From NCBI GenBank assembly GCA_963822955.1, contig CAWGJS010000007.1, forward strand, positions 1 to 64,000: DNA of 64,000 nt. The letters run 5' to 3'. The stretch comes from JAJYUU01 sp963822955. GTDB taxonomy: Bacteria > Actinomycetota > Actinomycetes > Streptosporangiales > Streptosporangiaceae. Below the pieces are notes generated by a model. That model searched no databases. It saw only the letters and a program-made list of their open reading frames with translations, and was not told where the DNA came from. Positions 45,137 through 53,399 of the stretch are shown piece by piece (positions within the stretch are counted from its first letter, which is position 1; each line of letters starts with the position of its first letter). The position numbers and the translations under genes are program-made.

Positions 45137-45503
45137 CGCCGCTCTCCTCGGGTCCTTGTCGGGGTTGTTGATCGCCCTTGTCGTCGGCCCCGCGCCTGAG
45201 GGCTAACAGAACCGTACCTGGCGGCGGTGACAGTGCGCCTCCGATAGCGCCCGGTCCCGGTCGGGCGTTTCGGCCCCGCACGGTCATTGCCCGGCACCAT
45301 CGTCCCCGACATAACGACTAGGCCCCGCGCCGATATCGACCGCGGATCGGTCCAGGGTGCCGTAGGCCCCGCCCGCTGGGCGGCAGCGCATCGCGCCCTC
45401 GCCGAGGGATCGCCGGGCTGGTCATGTGCCGACCCTCAGAGTGCGCGCTGCAGGGATACCTAAAGGCCAGCGGGCGGCGAGGCCACCGCTGCCGGAGAGC
45501 AGT
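45137..45503. other. Gene-free stretch, promoter side of the BREX-type cassette
   Basis: About 370 bp. Only short open frames; contains the promoter of the three-gene cassette at its left end. No operator recognised. Confidence 0.4.
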
Positions 45504-45595
45504 TCAGCCGATGTCCCGGCCGTTCACGGTCAGCGTCACGTCGATGTTGCGCCGGATGGCATTGGAGTATGGGCACACCTGATGGGCGGCAGCAA
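45504..45595 (-). pseudogene. 3' end of an ohr (organic hydroperoxide resistance, OsmC family) gene
   Basis: The minus-strand frame VAAAHQVCPYSNAIRRNIDV then TLTVNGRDIG and a stop at 45504 is the family-typical Ohr C-terminus carrying the peroxidatic/resolving-region cysteine motif HQVCPYSNA. Only ~29 codons remain; the rest is replaced by the HTH-NTase copy, with the junction at 45595/45596. Confidence 0.7.
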
Positions 45596-45829
45596 CGGCG
45601 AGTCCGCCGCGGTCACGAGCCTGGTATTGCCCAGCCTGCGCGAGGCCACCACGCCCGCATCCTCGGCCCTGGCCATCTCCCGCTGGGCTGATGACAGCGA
45701 CGCGCTGGTCTTGTCTGCCAGCTCGGTCAGCGACCACTCCCGCCCGGGCGTCAGCAGCACTAGCGTCAGCAGCTCTGCTTGCAGCCGGGAACGCAGCAGC
45801 GGGAGGAGCGGCGGCGGCTGAGCTTGCAT
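45596..45829 (-). pseudogene. HTH-NTase gene fragment (HTH domain only)
   Basis: Encodes MQAQPPPLLPLLRSRLQAEL through RLVTAADSP, 78 residues nearly identical to the N-terminus at 33858, then runs out of homology at the junction with the ohr fragment. The nucleotidyltransferase domain is missing. The frame reads on for ~21 foreign codons. Its promoter with TATATT (45837-45842) is retained, so a short HTH-only protein could still be made and might bind the same operators. Confidence 0.7.
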
Positions 45830-45862
45830 AACATGCAATATACTTCCCACGATACGCAAGCG
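45596..45862. repeat. 267-bp dispersed direct repeat, copy B
   Basis: Partner of 33625-33891. Begins exactly where the ohr fragment ends and stops just upstream of the promoter (after GATACGCAAGCG). No target-site duplication or inverted ends seen. Confidence 0.85.
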
Positions 45863-46006
45863 TTGAGAGTCCGGCGGGACGTTCGACAGGTCGGTGCTGA
45901 CCGGAGTCAAGACGACCGGATAGTGGCCACGTCTCGGCGCAGCAAGCGGGGGCAGGTACCAGGTTTGGCGATCAGCCGAGCCTGATGGGCCAGCGCTCAC
46001 CGAGCT

Positions 46007-47503
46007 TCAAGGCCGAGCGCCGTGGTAATGAGAAGCGATGGCGCGGCGTGCTCCCTCGTAGTCGTCCCACAACTCGTCCCAGGCGGCGGATCGGTCTGGG
46101 TCTGGGTCAGCGACCAGCCCGGCGCCGGGTCTGCTGGCTAGCCGCTTCCCATCGACGCCAAGAGCGGCCAGCAGGGCGGCGCCGCGAGCGGAGTAATCGG
46201 TGTCATGATCGGACGGTGTCCGCACCCGGCACCGTGTGGCATCCGCCAGGTCGGCCCGGAATGCTGGATCCGCCGCGCTGCCGCCGCCCACGTCCAGCTC
46301 CCTGCCGAAGTCCCCTGTCTCGGCGAGGACCGACAAGCAGCGGCGGCTCTCCAGGACGATGCCGTTGAGCAGCCCGCGGGCGAGATGGCGGCTCTCATGG
46401 CTCAGCAGGACCCCGACGAACGTGCCCTGCAGGTCCGGGTCCCAGAGCGCACCCTGCTCGCCGGGACTCAGGTACGGCAGAATAATCGGCGCGTCCCTTG
46501 GGTCGGTGGCGGCAGCGAGCGCGACCAGCGCTGTCTCGCCCGCACCGCCGGCGAGCAGTCCGGCGAGCCACCTTATGGCCCCACCAGTCGCGAGCAGGTC
46601 CATCTCCAGACCCCAGCGGCCTGGCTCGGCGAGAGGCGTGAGCATGAACCGGTGAGCCGGGTCCAGCAGCGGGCGGCCCGTCACTCCGAGGACGGCGCTG
46701 CTTGTGCCAGCGATGTATGCGACCTCGCCCGGTTCGCATGCGCCGAGGCCCAGCGCGCCGAGGACTGAGTCGGCCGCACCGAGGCAGACCGGAATCTGCG
46801 CGCAGCCCAGGCGCGCCGCCGCCTCGCTGCGCAGCGGCCTGCAGGTGACTGAAGGCAGGACCGGAGGCAGCGACGGCAGTGCCCGCCCGGCCAGGGCGGT
46901 GGCAGCCGCCAACGCGGGCGCGTGCCAGCTGCCGCCCGCCAGGTCATAGCAGGCGAATCCGGTCGCGGTGCTCGGGTCGGTCGCCAGCTCACCGGTGAGC
47001 CACCTGAACAGGTAATCCTTGGCCGCCAGCAGCCAGGAGGTCTCGGCCGCGCGGCCCGGCTCGCCGGCCGCAACCCGGAGGTACATCGGCAGCAGGTAAC
47101 GGCCATCGACCCACTGTCCGGTCGCTTGGTAGAGCGCATCACCTCCGCACCTCTCGCGGAGTTCGTTCCCGTGGCCGTCGGCCCTACTGTCCTGCCAGGT
47201 GATCGCCGGCCCCGTCAGGTCGCCGTGAGCGTCCGTGGTCACCAGGGTTGGGATCATGGCCGACAGGCCAATGCCCCGCCATCGGCACGGGGAGACGGCG
47301 CTGCGAAGCTGACCTGCGACGGATTCGGCAGCGGTGATCCAGTCCTGCGGTGCCTGCTCGGCGGCGCCCGGCGCGGGCCGGTAGCTCTCGTACGCTGCGC
47401 TGCCCCGAGCGACGACGGCGCCCGACGTGGTGACCGCGACTCCCTTGAGCCCGGATGTTCCCAGATCCAGGCCCACGTAGACGTCATCTACGGGCTGCCT
47501 CAT
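46007..47503 (-). CDS. FGGY-family carbohydrate kinase
   Basis: 498 residues. Actin-like ATPase: phosphate-1 loop VYVGLDLGTSGLKGVAVTTS at the N-terminus, substrate-side ITWQDSRADGHG (catalytic Asp region), GYLA-like AKDYLFRWLTGELATDPSTA, GAADSVLGALG, phosphate-2 and adenosine region RELDVGGGSAADP. Closest in layout to xylulokinase-type members, but the sugar cannot be told. Follows the APC permease by 7 nt, so the two are co-transcribed behind the CATAC operator. A kinase next to an amine-type permease hints at a hydroxylated amine or amino-polyol substrate. Confidence 0.88.
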   Translation of the reverse strand: MRQPVDDVYVGLDLGTSGLKGVAVTTSGAVVARGSAAYESYRPAPGAAEQAPQDWITAAESVAGQLRSAVSPCRWRGIGLSAMIPTLVTTDAHGDLTGPAITWQDSRADGHGNELRERCGGDALYQATGQWVDGRYLLPMYLRVAAGEPGRAAETSWLLAAKDYLFRWLTGELATDPSTATGFACYDLAGGSWHAPALAAATALAGRALPSLPPVLPSVTCRPLRSEAAARLGCAQIPVCLGAADSVLGALGLGACEPGEVAYIAGTSSAVLGVTGRPLLDPAHRFMLTPLAEPGRWGLEMDLLATGGAIRWLAGLLAGGAGETALVALAAATDPRDAPIILPYLSPGEQGALWDPDLQGTFVGVLLSHESRHLARGLLNGIVLESRRCLSVLAETGDFGRELDVGGGSAADPAFRADLADATRCRVRTPSDHDTDYSARGAALLAALGVDGKRLASRPGAGLVADPDPDRSAAWDELWDDYEGARRAIASHYHGARP

Positions 47504-47510
47504 GTGCCGG

Positions 47511-49019
47511 TCAGGCCGACTGCGAGCCGGCCAAGTCGGCCTCGATCGTATTCCCGTGGCTGGCAGCCGGATCGGTGTAGAAACTCGACTTGCCTATTCG
47601 TTCCGATACAAAGGAGAGCACGAGGCCAAAGATGGCGAACCCGAATCCGAAGGAGATCTCGACACCGTTCAGCGAGTCCGTTGCCAGCGAGTAGATGATC
47701 ACGAAGGCCATGAAGGCCGCGCCCAGGCCGGGCAGGACGCCGCCGAGGATGAGGTTCCCGGCGTTCTGCGTGATCGATCGGCGGTAGTACCAGACCGCGG
47801 TCCCCGCGGTGAGCATGTAGAAGATTGCCGCCATCAGGCCAAGGGTACTGACGATGTCCGCGAGTGCCTGGCCGATCGAGCCGATTAGCGTCGACGCCCA
47901 GAGGAACACGACGTTCAGCAGGCCGAACACGATCGTGGCGTTCCACGGCGTCCGACGCTTCTCGCTGACGGCGCCGAACCAGCGCGGGAAGACCCGGTCT
48001 CGGCCCATGGCAAAGGAGATCCTGGACGAGCTGACAATCGCCGCCTGGAGGGACGCAAGAGTCCCGCCCAGCACCGCCACGATCATGAGCTGCTTCCAGA
48101 AACTGCCGCCGATCTGCTGTCCCACATATGCCAGGATGTTGGCCGCGTTCGCCTGCATGACGCGGCCGGGCGCGATGCCCTGGAAGGCCATGATGGTGAC
48201 GGCGTAGATGAAGAAGAGCAGCACGACGCTTGTCACAGCTGCCGAGCCTGCTTTCTTGTCCTTCGCCTCCTCGCCGACATAGGCCGCGGTGTCCCAGCCT
48301 GAGTACAGGAAGATCGCGAGCAGGACGCCGGAGATCAGGGCCTTGAACCCGCCAGCGCCGGTGATCGTGAACCACGAACTGGTCAGGTGCACGCTGTGGG
48401 ACCGATGGCCGCCGTAGATAACGACGATGGCGGCGATGGTGAAACCGATCAGCAGGCCATACTCGAAGATCGCCCACCCCCACTGGAATCTTGCCGAGAG
48501 CTTGATCCCGAGAGCGGCGACCACCAGCACGATCAGATTGAACGCCGTGCCAACCAGCGCCACGTCGTACTTGTTGTTAGCCGCGGCATTGCTGAAAAAG
48601 CTCAGCATGTAGGTCCCGAGCGGGATGGTGAGGCTGGTCGTGCCGATCGTGTAATACATCAACATGATCCAGCCGGAGAAGAAGCCCGCGTGCGGGTTGA
48701 GCGCCCGTCCAACCCAGGAGTATGTGGCGCCTGCGCTTGGCTGCCAGGCGTTGAGGCGCTGATAACCCACAGCGATGCCCAGCATCGGGATGAAGCAGAT
48801 GATCAGGGGCAGGAAGCTGGCGTAGCCGATGGTCGCCAGAAGCGCAGCCAGCGTCACCGCGACGCTCTGGGTCGGGCCCGAGCTAGCCAGGGCCAGGATG
48901 ACAACGTCACCGGCCTTCAGTGCGTTCGCACTTAAAGTCCGCGGCTGGCGGCCGAGTCGTTGCGGGCCTGCCGCCCCAGAACCGTCCCGGCCCGTATTGC
49001 TGCCCGCCGCAGAGGACAT
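47511..49019 (-). CDS. APC-family amino acid/amine permease
   Basis: 502 residues, about 12 membrane helices. Start TLSANALKAGDVVILALASS matches the first APC helix; AWQPSAGATYSWVGRALNPH is the conserved loop after helix 2; FLYSGWDTAAYVGEEAKDKK, SRISFAMGRDRVFPRWFGAV, and STLGLMAAIFYMLTAGTAVW follow. Cation-coupled importer of amino acids or amines in the cytoplasmic membrane. ATG 49019 has GAGAGGAGCGG. Promoter region contains the palindromic operator 49063-49077, so it is probably controlled by the adjacent GntR protein. Confidence 0.9.
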   Translation of the reverse strand: MSSAAGSNTGRDGSGAAGPQRLGRQPRTLSANALKAGDVVILALASSGPTQSVAVTLAALLATIGYASFLPLIICFIPMLGIAVGYQRLNAWQPSAGATYSWVGRALNPHAGFFSGWIMLMYYTIGTTSLTIPLGTYMLSFFSNAAANNKYDVALVGTAFNLIVLVVAALGIKLSARFQWGWAIFEYGLLIGFTIAAIVVIYGGHRSHSVHLTSSWFTITGAGGFKALISGVLLAIFLYSGWDTAAYVGEEAKDKKAGSAAVTSVVLLFFIYAVTIMAFQGIAPGRVMQANAANILAYVGQQIGGSFWKQLMIVAVLGGTLASLQAAIVSSSRISFAMGRDRVFPRWFGAVSEKRRTPWNATIVFGLLNVVFLWASTLIGSIGQALADIVSTLGLMAAIFYMLTAGTAVWYYRRSITQNAGNLILGGVLPGLGAAFMAFVIIYSLATDSLNGVEISFGFGFAIFGLVLSFVSERIGKSSFYTDPAASHGNTIEADLAGSQSA

Positions 49020-49062
49020 GGGCCGCTCCTCTCAGGGGCGCCAATCCGGACTGGGTTCGGCC

Positions 49063-49077
49063 ACATACTGTGTATGT
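49063..49077. promoter_or_regulatory. GntR operator site 1 (APC-FGGY unit)
   Basis: ACATACTGTGTATGT, a perfect 6+6 palindrome around a 3-bp centre, 44 bp before the permease start. Same consensus (CATAC-N3-GTATG) as sites at 51475 and 51635. Confidence 0.65.
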
Positions 49078-49154
49078 TTTGTATGTTGTCGCGAAAAGGC
49101 GTGAGTGCGCAATGGGCTTGCGGGATATGCGGAACTCCGGGCTAGAGCAGCCGG

Positions 49155-50057
49155 TCAGGCTCGCCGCTGGCGCGACGCCCGGGCAGCCTGCGCCGGGCGG
49201 TCGGCCTCCGGCCGTGACACGACGTCCCAGTCCTGTTCGCCGGGGGTCGGCAGCAGGTGCCGGGAGGTGCTGCCGGAGATTGCGAAGGCGAATTCTGCTG
49301 CTGGGTAAAGTTGCTCGAAGCAGTCGAACGGGGTCCCGGCCTTGTCCATGCTCAGTCCGCGGATCCGCACGACCTGAGTCCTAGGTGGAATGCTCAGCAG
49401 CCGCCGCTCTTCCGGCGCGGGCATGATGACCTCGAGGTACTGCTCCTCGTAGTCGTCTTCCAGCCCGTACTGGCTGTTTAGCAGACCGTACAGAGAACCG
49501 CTGAGCTCGCTTACCAGCCGATCGAGCTCCGGCGTCAGCGCGACCGGAATGATCGACGTCTCGACCACGGCCGGCTGCCCGTCGACCGCGCGCAACCTTC
49601 GGAGCTGCCATACCTCCGCGTCGCCAGGTATCCTCAGAGCGCGGGCCACATCGGCCGAAGCGAGACCGCGCCGCATCCAGAGGACTTTTGTGTCCAGGCT
49701 CTCGGCCGCGTGTCCCCCTCCGCTTTCGGCCAGCGTGCCAAGCAGGCTGCCGGCTCTGGTCGGCTCGGTAACGATGCGCGGACGCGCGACGAATGTTCCG
49801 AGGCCCTGATGCCTGCGGACCTTGCCGGCTCGCTCCATCTCGTCAAGTGCTCGCCGGACCGTGATCAGGCTGACGCCGGTGAGTTCGGCAAGCTCGGCGT
49901 AGGTCGGAAGCAAATCGCCCGGGGTCATGCCGCGTTCGGCGATGAGCTTCTCAACGAAGTCGACTACCTGCTCATATAGCAGTCCCGTTCCGGACCTGTC
50001 ACGCGGCGCGGTCCCGCCCGGCCGGTCCGGCCGGATGCCGCCAAGATCGAGCACCAT
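49155..50057 (-). CDS. GntR-family regulator, HutC/UTRA subfamily
   Basis: 300 residues. Winged HTH at ~28-95 (MTPGDLLPTYAELAELTGVS, LITVRRALDEMERAGKVRRH, GLGTFVARPRI) and UTRA effector domain at ~110-280 (AEVWQLRRLRAVDGQPAVVE, DDYEEQYLEVIMPAPEERR, TQVVRIRGLSMDKAGTPFDC). HutC-type proteins respond to small polar ligands such as amino acids or sugars. Starts 14 nt after the aminotransferase stop, same transcript. The three CATAC-N3-GTATG palindromes around it are its probable binding sites; one precedes its own operon, so it is likely autoregulated. A 25-residue polar tail extends beyond the UTRA fold. Confidence 0.9.
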   Translation of the reverse strand: MVLDLGGIRPDRPGGTAPRDRSGTGLLYEQVVDFVEKLIAERGMTPGDLLPTYAELAELTGVSLITVRRALDEMERAGKVRRHQGLGTFVARPRIVTEPTRAGSLLGTLAESGGGHAAESLDTKVLWMRRGLASADVARALRIPGDAEVWQLRRLRAVDGQPAVVETSIIPVALTPELDRLVSELSGSLYGLLNSQYGLEDDYEEQYLEVIMPAPEERRLLSIPPRTQVVRIRGLSMDKAGTPFDCFEQLYPAAEFAFAISGSTSRHLLPTPGEQDWDVVSRPEADRPAQAARASRQRRA

Positions 50058-50071
50058 AGCGATTAATAACC

Positions 50072-51421
50072 TTAGCCGGGCATACGGCTGATCATGGCGA
50101 ATGCGTCACCGGCGGCATCCAGCATGATGTCCACGTCTTGGTTACTGTGCACGAGCGACAGGAACAGGTTCTCGTACTGGCTCGGGTGGAACAAGATCCC
50201 GCGCAGCAGCATCTCCTGCCACCACCGCGTGAAGAGCGGCTCGTTAGCGTAGCGCTCGGCATCCCGCCAGTTGCGGATTGGGTGCTCGCTAAACCAGAGC
50301 TGGAAGACGGTGCCCAGCCCTTCGACGATTACCGGCAAGCCCGCCTCGGACGCCAGCTTCCGCAAGCCGTTCATGAGGGTCTCGCCCAGTGCCCGCTGGC
50401 GTTCGTACAGGCCGGGCTCGGCGAGAACGTCCATCGTCGCGGATACCGCGGCGCAGGCGACGACGTTGGCGTTGTAGGTGCCCGAGTGCGAGTAGCGGCC
50501 TTCGGCGATCATGGACATAACTTCGCGGCTGCCGCCGATAGCCGCCACCGGGAATCCCCCTCCCAGCCCCTTGGCCAGCGTGGTCAGGTCCGGCGTGACG
50601 CCGAAGAACTCCTGCGCCCCGCCACGGGCGAACCGGAAGCCGGTGATGACCTCATCGAAGATCAGCAGCGCTCCGTGCAGCCGGGTCTGCTCGCGCAGCA
50701 GCTCCAGGTAACCGGGCTCCGGCAGGATGCAGCCGGTGTTGAAAACGGCCGGCTCGGTGATGACCGCGGCGACCTGGTCGCCGCGCTCGGCCATCACCCG
50801 CAGGAAGCTGTCGGGATCGTTCCAGGTCAGTACGATCAGCGTGCCAGCCAGCTCGGCCGGCACGCCCGGTCCCGACGGCACCGGCCGGGGCGAGCGGGCA
50901 GGCCCGGCCTGTGCTGGGTCGACATGATTGCTCCAGTAGACCGTGTCCTGCCAGCCGTGGTAGTGGCCCTCGAACCGGATCACCAGGCGCCGGCCGGTAT
51001 AGGCGCGGGCCAGCCGGACCGCAGTCCCCACCACCTCGCTACCGGAGTTGGAAAACCGCACCATCTGCGCGCCGGGCACGGCCTCAGTCACCTTGCGCGA
51101 CGCCTCAATCTCCAGCTCGTATGGCAGGCCAAAGCAGGTGCCAAGGTCGGCGATCGCATTGGTGACCGCGGAGGTAACAGCCGGATGGCGGTGCCCAAGA
51201 ATCATCGGGCCGAGGCCCAGGAGGTAATCGACGTACTCATGGCCATCGACGTCCCGCAGCCGTGAGCCGGACCCCTGCGCCATGAACGGCGGATAAGGCC
51301 GCCAACCAAACTTGACCGTACGGGCGCTGCTGCCCGCGCCGCCCGGGATGTACTGGCTGGCCTCGGCGAAGAGCTCGCCAGAGCGCTGAGCCCAGCGCCT
51401 GTAGCGATCGTCGAAGGACAT
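50072..51421 (-). CDS. Class III PLP aminotransferase (glutamate-1-semialdehyde-mutase-like)
   Basis: 449 residues. FAEASQYIPGGAGSSARTVK at the N-terminus, RDVDGHEYVDYLLGLGPMIL, VRFSNSGSEVVGTAVRLARA, FEGHYHGWQDTVYWS, LLIFDEVITGFRFARGG (Asp to PLP nitrogen), and PLP Lys in LTTLAKGLGGGFPVAAIGGS. The layout resembles GSA aminomutase relatives (often 2,1-aminomutases or beta-amino acid transaminases), but there are no haem genes nearby. ATG 51421 preferred: GGGAGC lies 8 nt before it. Leads the aminotransferase-gntR unit; operator site 2 is ~55 bp upstream. Probably deaminates the compound imported by the neighbouring transporters. Confidence 0.9.
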   Translation of the reverse strand: MSFDDRYRRWAQRSGELFAEASQYIPGGAGSSARTVKFGWRPYPPFMAQGSGSRLRDVDGHEYVDYLLGLGPMILGHRHPAVTSAVTNAIADLGTCFGLPYELEIEASRKVTEAVPGAQMVRFSNSGSEVVGTAVRLARAYTGRRLVIRFEGHYHGWQDTVYWSNHVDPAQAGPARSPRPVPSGPGVPAELAGTLIVLTWNDPDSFLRVMAERGDQVAAVITEPAVFNTGCILPEPGYLELLREQTRLHGALLIFDEVITGFRFARGGAQEFFGVTPDLTTLAKGLGGGFPVAAIGGSREVMSMIAEGRYSHSGTYNANVVACAAVSATMDVLAEPGLYERQRALGETLMNGLRKLASEAGLPVIVEGLGTVFQLWFSEHPIRNWRDAERYANEPLFTRWWQEMLLRGILFHPSQYENLFLSLVHSNQDVDIMLDAAGDAFAMISRMPG

Positions 51422-51474
51422 GATCAGTGCTCCCATCGGCGGCGGCAGGAGGGCCTAGACCACGACGTTACCTT

Positions 51475-51489
51475 GCATACTCTGCATGT
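51475..51489. promoter_or_regulatory. GntR operator site 2 (aminotransferase-gntR unit)
   Basis: GCATACTCTGCATGT: CATAC-TCT-GCATG, one mismatch from the perfect palindrome, 54 bp upstream of the aminotransferase start. Confidence 0.6.
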
Positions 51490-51602
51490 TCAATACGTGC
51501 CCAGTCACACACGCCTGCCCGCGCGCAGCGCTTGGCGCTAGTGCCATTTGCGGAGCGGATCACGGCCGTTTCGGGCCGCGCCGGTTGCGACCCAATCTTG
51601 TC

Positions 51603-51608
51603 TTGACA
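51603..51608 (+). promoter_or_regulatory. -35 element of the dpp-like operon promoter
   Basis: A perfect TTGACA; with 17-18 bp spacing the -10 falls at about AGATGCT (51626-51632), directly before operator site 3, so a bound repressor would block transcription. Confidence 0.4.
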
Positions 51609-51634
51609 GCCCGAGATCGCCAGGAAGATGCTGT

Positions 51635-51649
51635 CCATACTCTGTATGC
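51635..51649. promoter_or_regulatory. GntR operator site 3 (ABC transporter operon)
   Basis: CCATACTCTGTATGC: perfect CATAC-TCT-GTATG palindrome, 84 bp before the binding-protein start and just after the predicted -10. Confidence 0.65.
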
Positions 51650-51732
51650 ATTCTTCTGCGCACGGCCGCCGTTCTGGCGACACGTGCGCGCCCGCCTTAA
51701 GCCGTGAGCCTTGCAGAGCGGAGGGAAGTCAG

Positions 51733-53382
51733 ATGCCCGCAGGAACGTCCCGCCGTGAGTTTCTCAGGCGCGCCGGGCTGCTGAGCCTGGCTGTGCCCGC
51801 TGCCGGTGCAGCACTGGAGGCATGCGCCTCGGTAGCCACTACCGCCAAGGCCAGCACCATCCGGGTGGGCTGGGCGATCGAGCCAGACACCATGAACCCG
51901 CTTACCACATACAGCACCGAGGCCGTTGAGGTGCTCCAGCTGGTATACGACAACCTGATCCATTACGACCTCGACCTCAAGCCTGAGCCTGGACTAGCGA
52001 CATCGTGGACCTACAGCGCCGATGGCAAGGCGATCACCTACAAGCTCAGGGCAGCGACCTGGCACGACGGCAAGCCGTTCAGTGCCGCGGACGCCAAGTT
52101 CACGTTCGACCTCATCAAGTCAACGCAGGTCAGCCAGTACGCCCAATGGGTCACCGACCTGGTCTCGGCGCAGGCGCCCGATGCCACCACGCTGGTGCTC
52201 ACCTTCTCCGCCCCGCAGGCCTTCAACCCAGGGCTCGCGGTCCCGATCATTCCCCAGCACATTTGGCAGGGCATGACCGGCACGCAGATCCAGAAGTTCG
52301 CGAACGCCAAGCCCGTCGGCACCGGACCGTACACGTTCGTCGACTGGAAGAAGGGCCAGTCGATCGAGATCGCCCGCAATGAGCGCTGGTGGGGCACCAG
52401 GCCGGCCGCACGGAACGTCACCTGGATCCTGTTCCAGAATGAGGACGTCATGGCGCAGAGCCTGCGGACCGGTGCCGTGGATATCTGCCCAGAGATCCCG
52501 CCTACGATCTGGGATGGCCTCGCCGGGGCGGCCAACACCAAGACCGTCTCGCTGAAGTCGTTCTCGTTCCACCACATCGGCATCAATGTCTCCGACAACC
52601 CCAAGTCCGGCGGGAATCCGCTGCTGAAGGACCTGACGATCCGCCAGGCACTCAGCTACGCCGTGGACCGCCAGCAGCTCGTCAACGTGGCGCTGGCCGG
52701 GCACGGGTTGCCGGGCAGCACCATCTTGCCGGCCGGGTTCAGCGAATGGCACCTGAACATCCCTGAGAGCAAGCAGCTCAACAATGACCCGGCCAAGGCC
52801 GACGCGTTGCTGGAATCGGCCGGATATACCTACCGCAACGGCAGCAAGGTGCGCTCCTCCAAGGACGGCAAGCAGCTCAGCTTCCGGCTGATCGCGATCC
52901 AGTCCACCTCGGTGGACGTCGCAGCCGCCCAGATCTTCCGCGACGCCTGCGCCAAGGTCGGGATCCAGCTCAACCTGACCACGCTGGACGCGAACACTCT
53001 CGGCGCGACCGTGTACGACGCCAAGGCGCCGAACTGGGACATCTTCGTGTGGGGTTGGGACTCGGGCGTCTATGACCCGGACTACATGCTCGGCGTCCCG
53101 CTGTGCAACCAGATCGGCTCCAACAACGACGTCTACTACTGCAACCGCCACTACGACCAGTTGTACAACGAGCAGGCGACCGAGATTAATGTCGCCAAGC
53201 GCCTGGCCCTCGTCAACGAGGCACAACAGTTCTACTACGACGCTGCCTCGTACATCATCATGTGGTACCAGGACAAGCTGCAGGGCTACCGGACCGACAC
53301 GTGGAAGGGGTGGACGAACGTCAACGGCGGGATCATCCTGAACTTCACCCGCGATAACTACCTGAAAGTCACGCCGGTCTAG
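51733..53382 (+). CDS. Peptide/nickel-type ABC transporter binding protein (SBP family 5)
   Basis: 549 residues. N-terminus is a lipoprotein signal with twin arginine (TSRREFLRRAGLLSLA) and a lipobox ending AALEACAS, so it is anchored outside the membrane after Tat or Sec export. SBP_5 features: IRVGWAIEPDTMNPLTTYS, LKPEPGLATSWTYSADGKAI, PVGTGPYTFVDWKKGQSIEI, LTIRQALSYAVDRQQLVNVA, WDSGVYDPDYMLGVPLCNQI. Binds a peptide or similar oligomer. ATG 51733 with GGAGGGAAGTCAG. First gene of a seven-gene plus-strand operon under operator site 3. Confidence 0.93.
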   Translation: MPAGTSRREFLRRAGLLSLAVPAAGAALEACASVATTAKASTIRVGWAIEPDTMNPLTTYSTEAVEVLQLVYDNLIHYDLDLKPEPGLATSWTYSADGKAITYKLRAATWHDGKPFSAADAKFTFDLIKSTQVSQYAQWVTDLVSAQAPDATTLVLTFSAPQAFNPGLAVPIIPQHIWQGMTGTQIQKFANAKPVGTGPYTFVDWKKGQSIEIARNERWWGTRPAARNVTWILFQNEDVMAQSLRTGAVDICPEIPPTIWDGLAGAANTKTVSLKSFSFHHIGINVSDNPKSGGNPLLKDLTIRQALSYAVDRQQLVNVALAGHGLPGSTILPAGFSEWHLNIPESKQLNNDPAKADALLESAGYTYRNGSKVRSSKDGKQLSFRLIAIQSTSVDVAAAQIFRDACAKVGIQLNLTTLDANTLGATVYDAKAPNWDIFVWGWDSGVYDPDYMLGVPLCNQIGSNNDVYYCNRHYDQLYNEQATEINVAKRLALVNEAQQFYYDAASYIIMWYQDKLQGYRTDTWKGWTNVNGGIILNFTRDNYLKVTPV

Positions 53383-53399
53383 CCGGCGCACCACGCGAC

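Noticed and set aside
50072..51421. hemL (glutamate-1-semialdehyde aminomutase) for haem synthesis
   Set aside because: No hem genes around, and it is co-transcribed with a HutC-type regulator and linked to transporters; only the fold is HemL-like.
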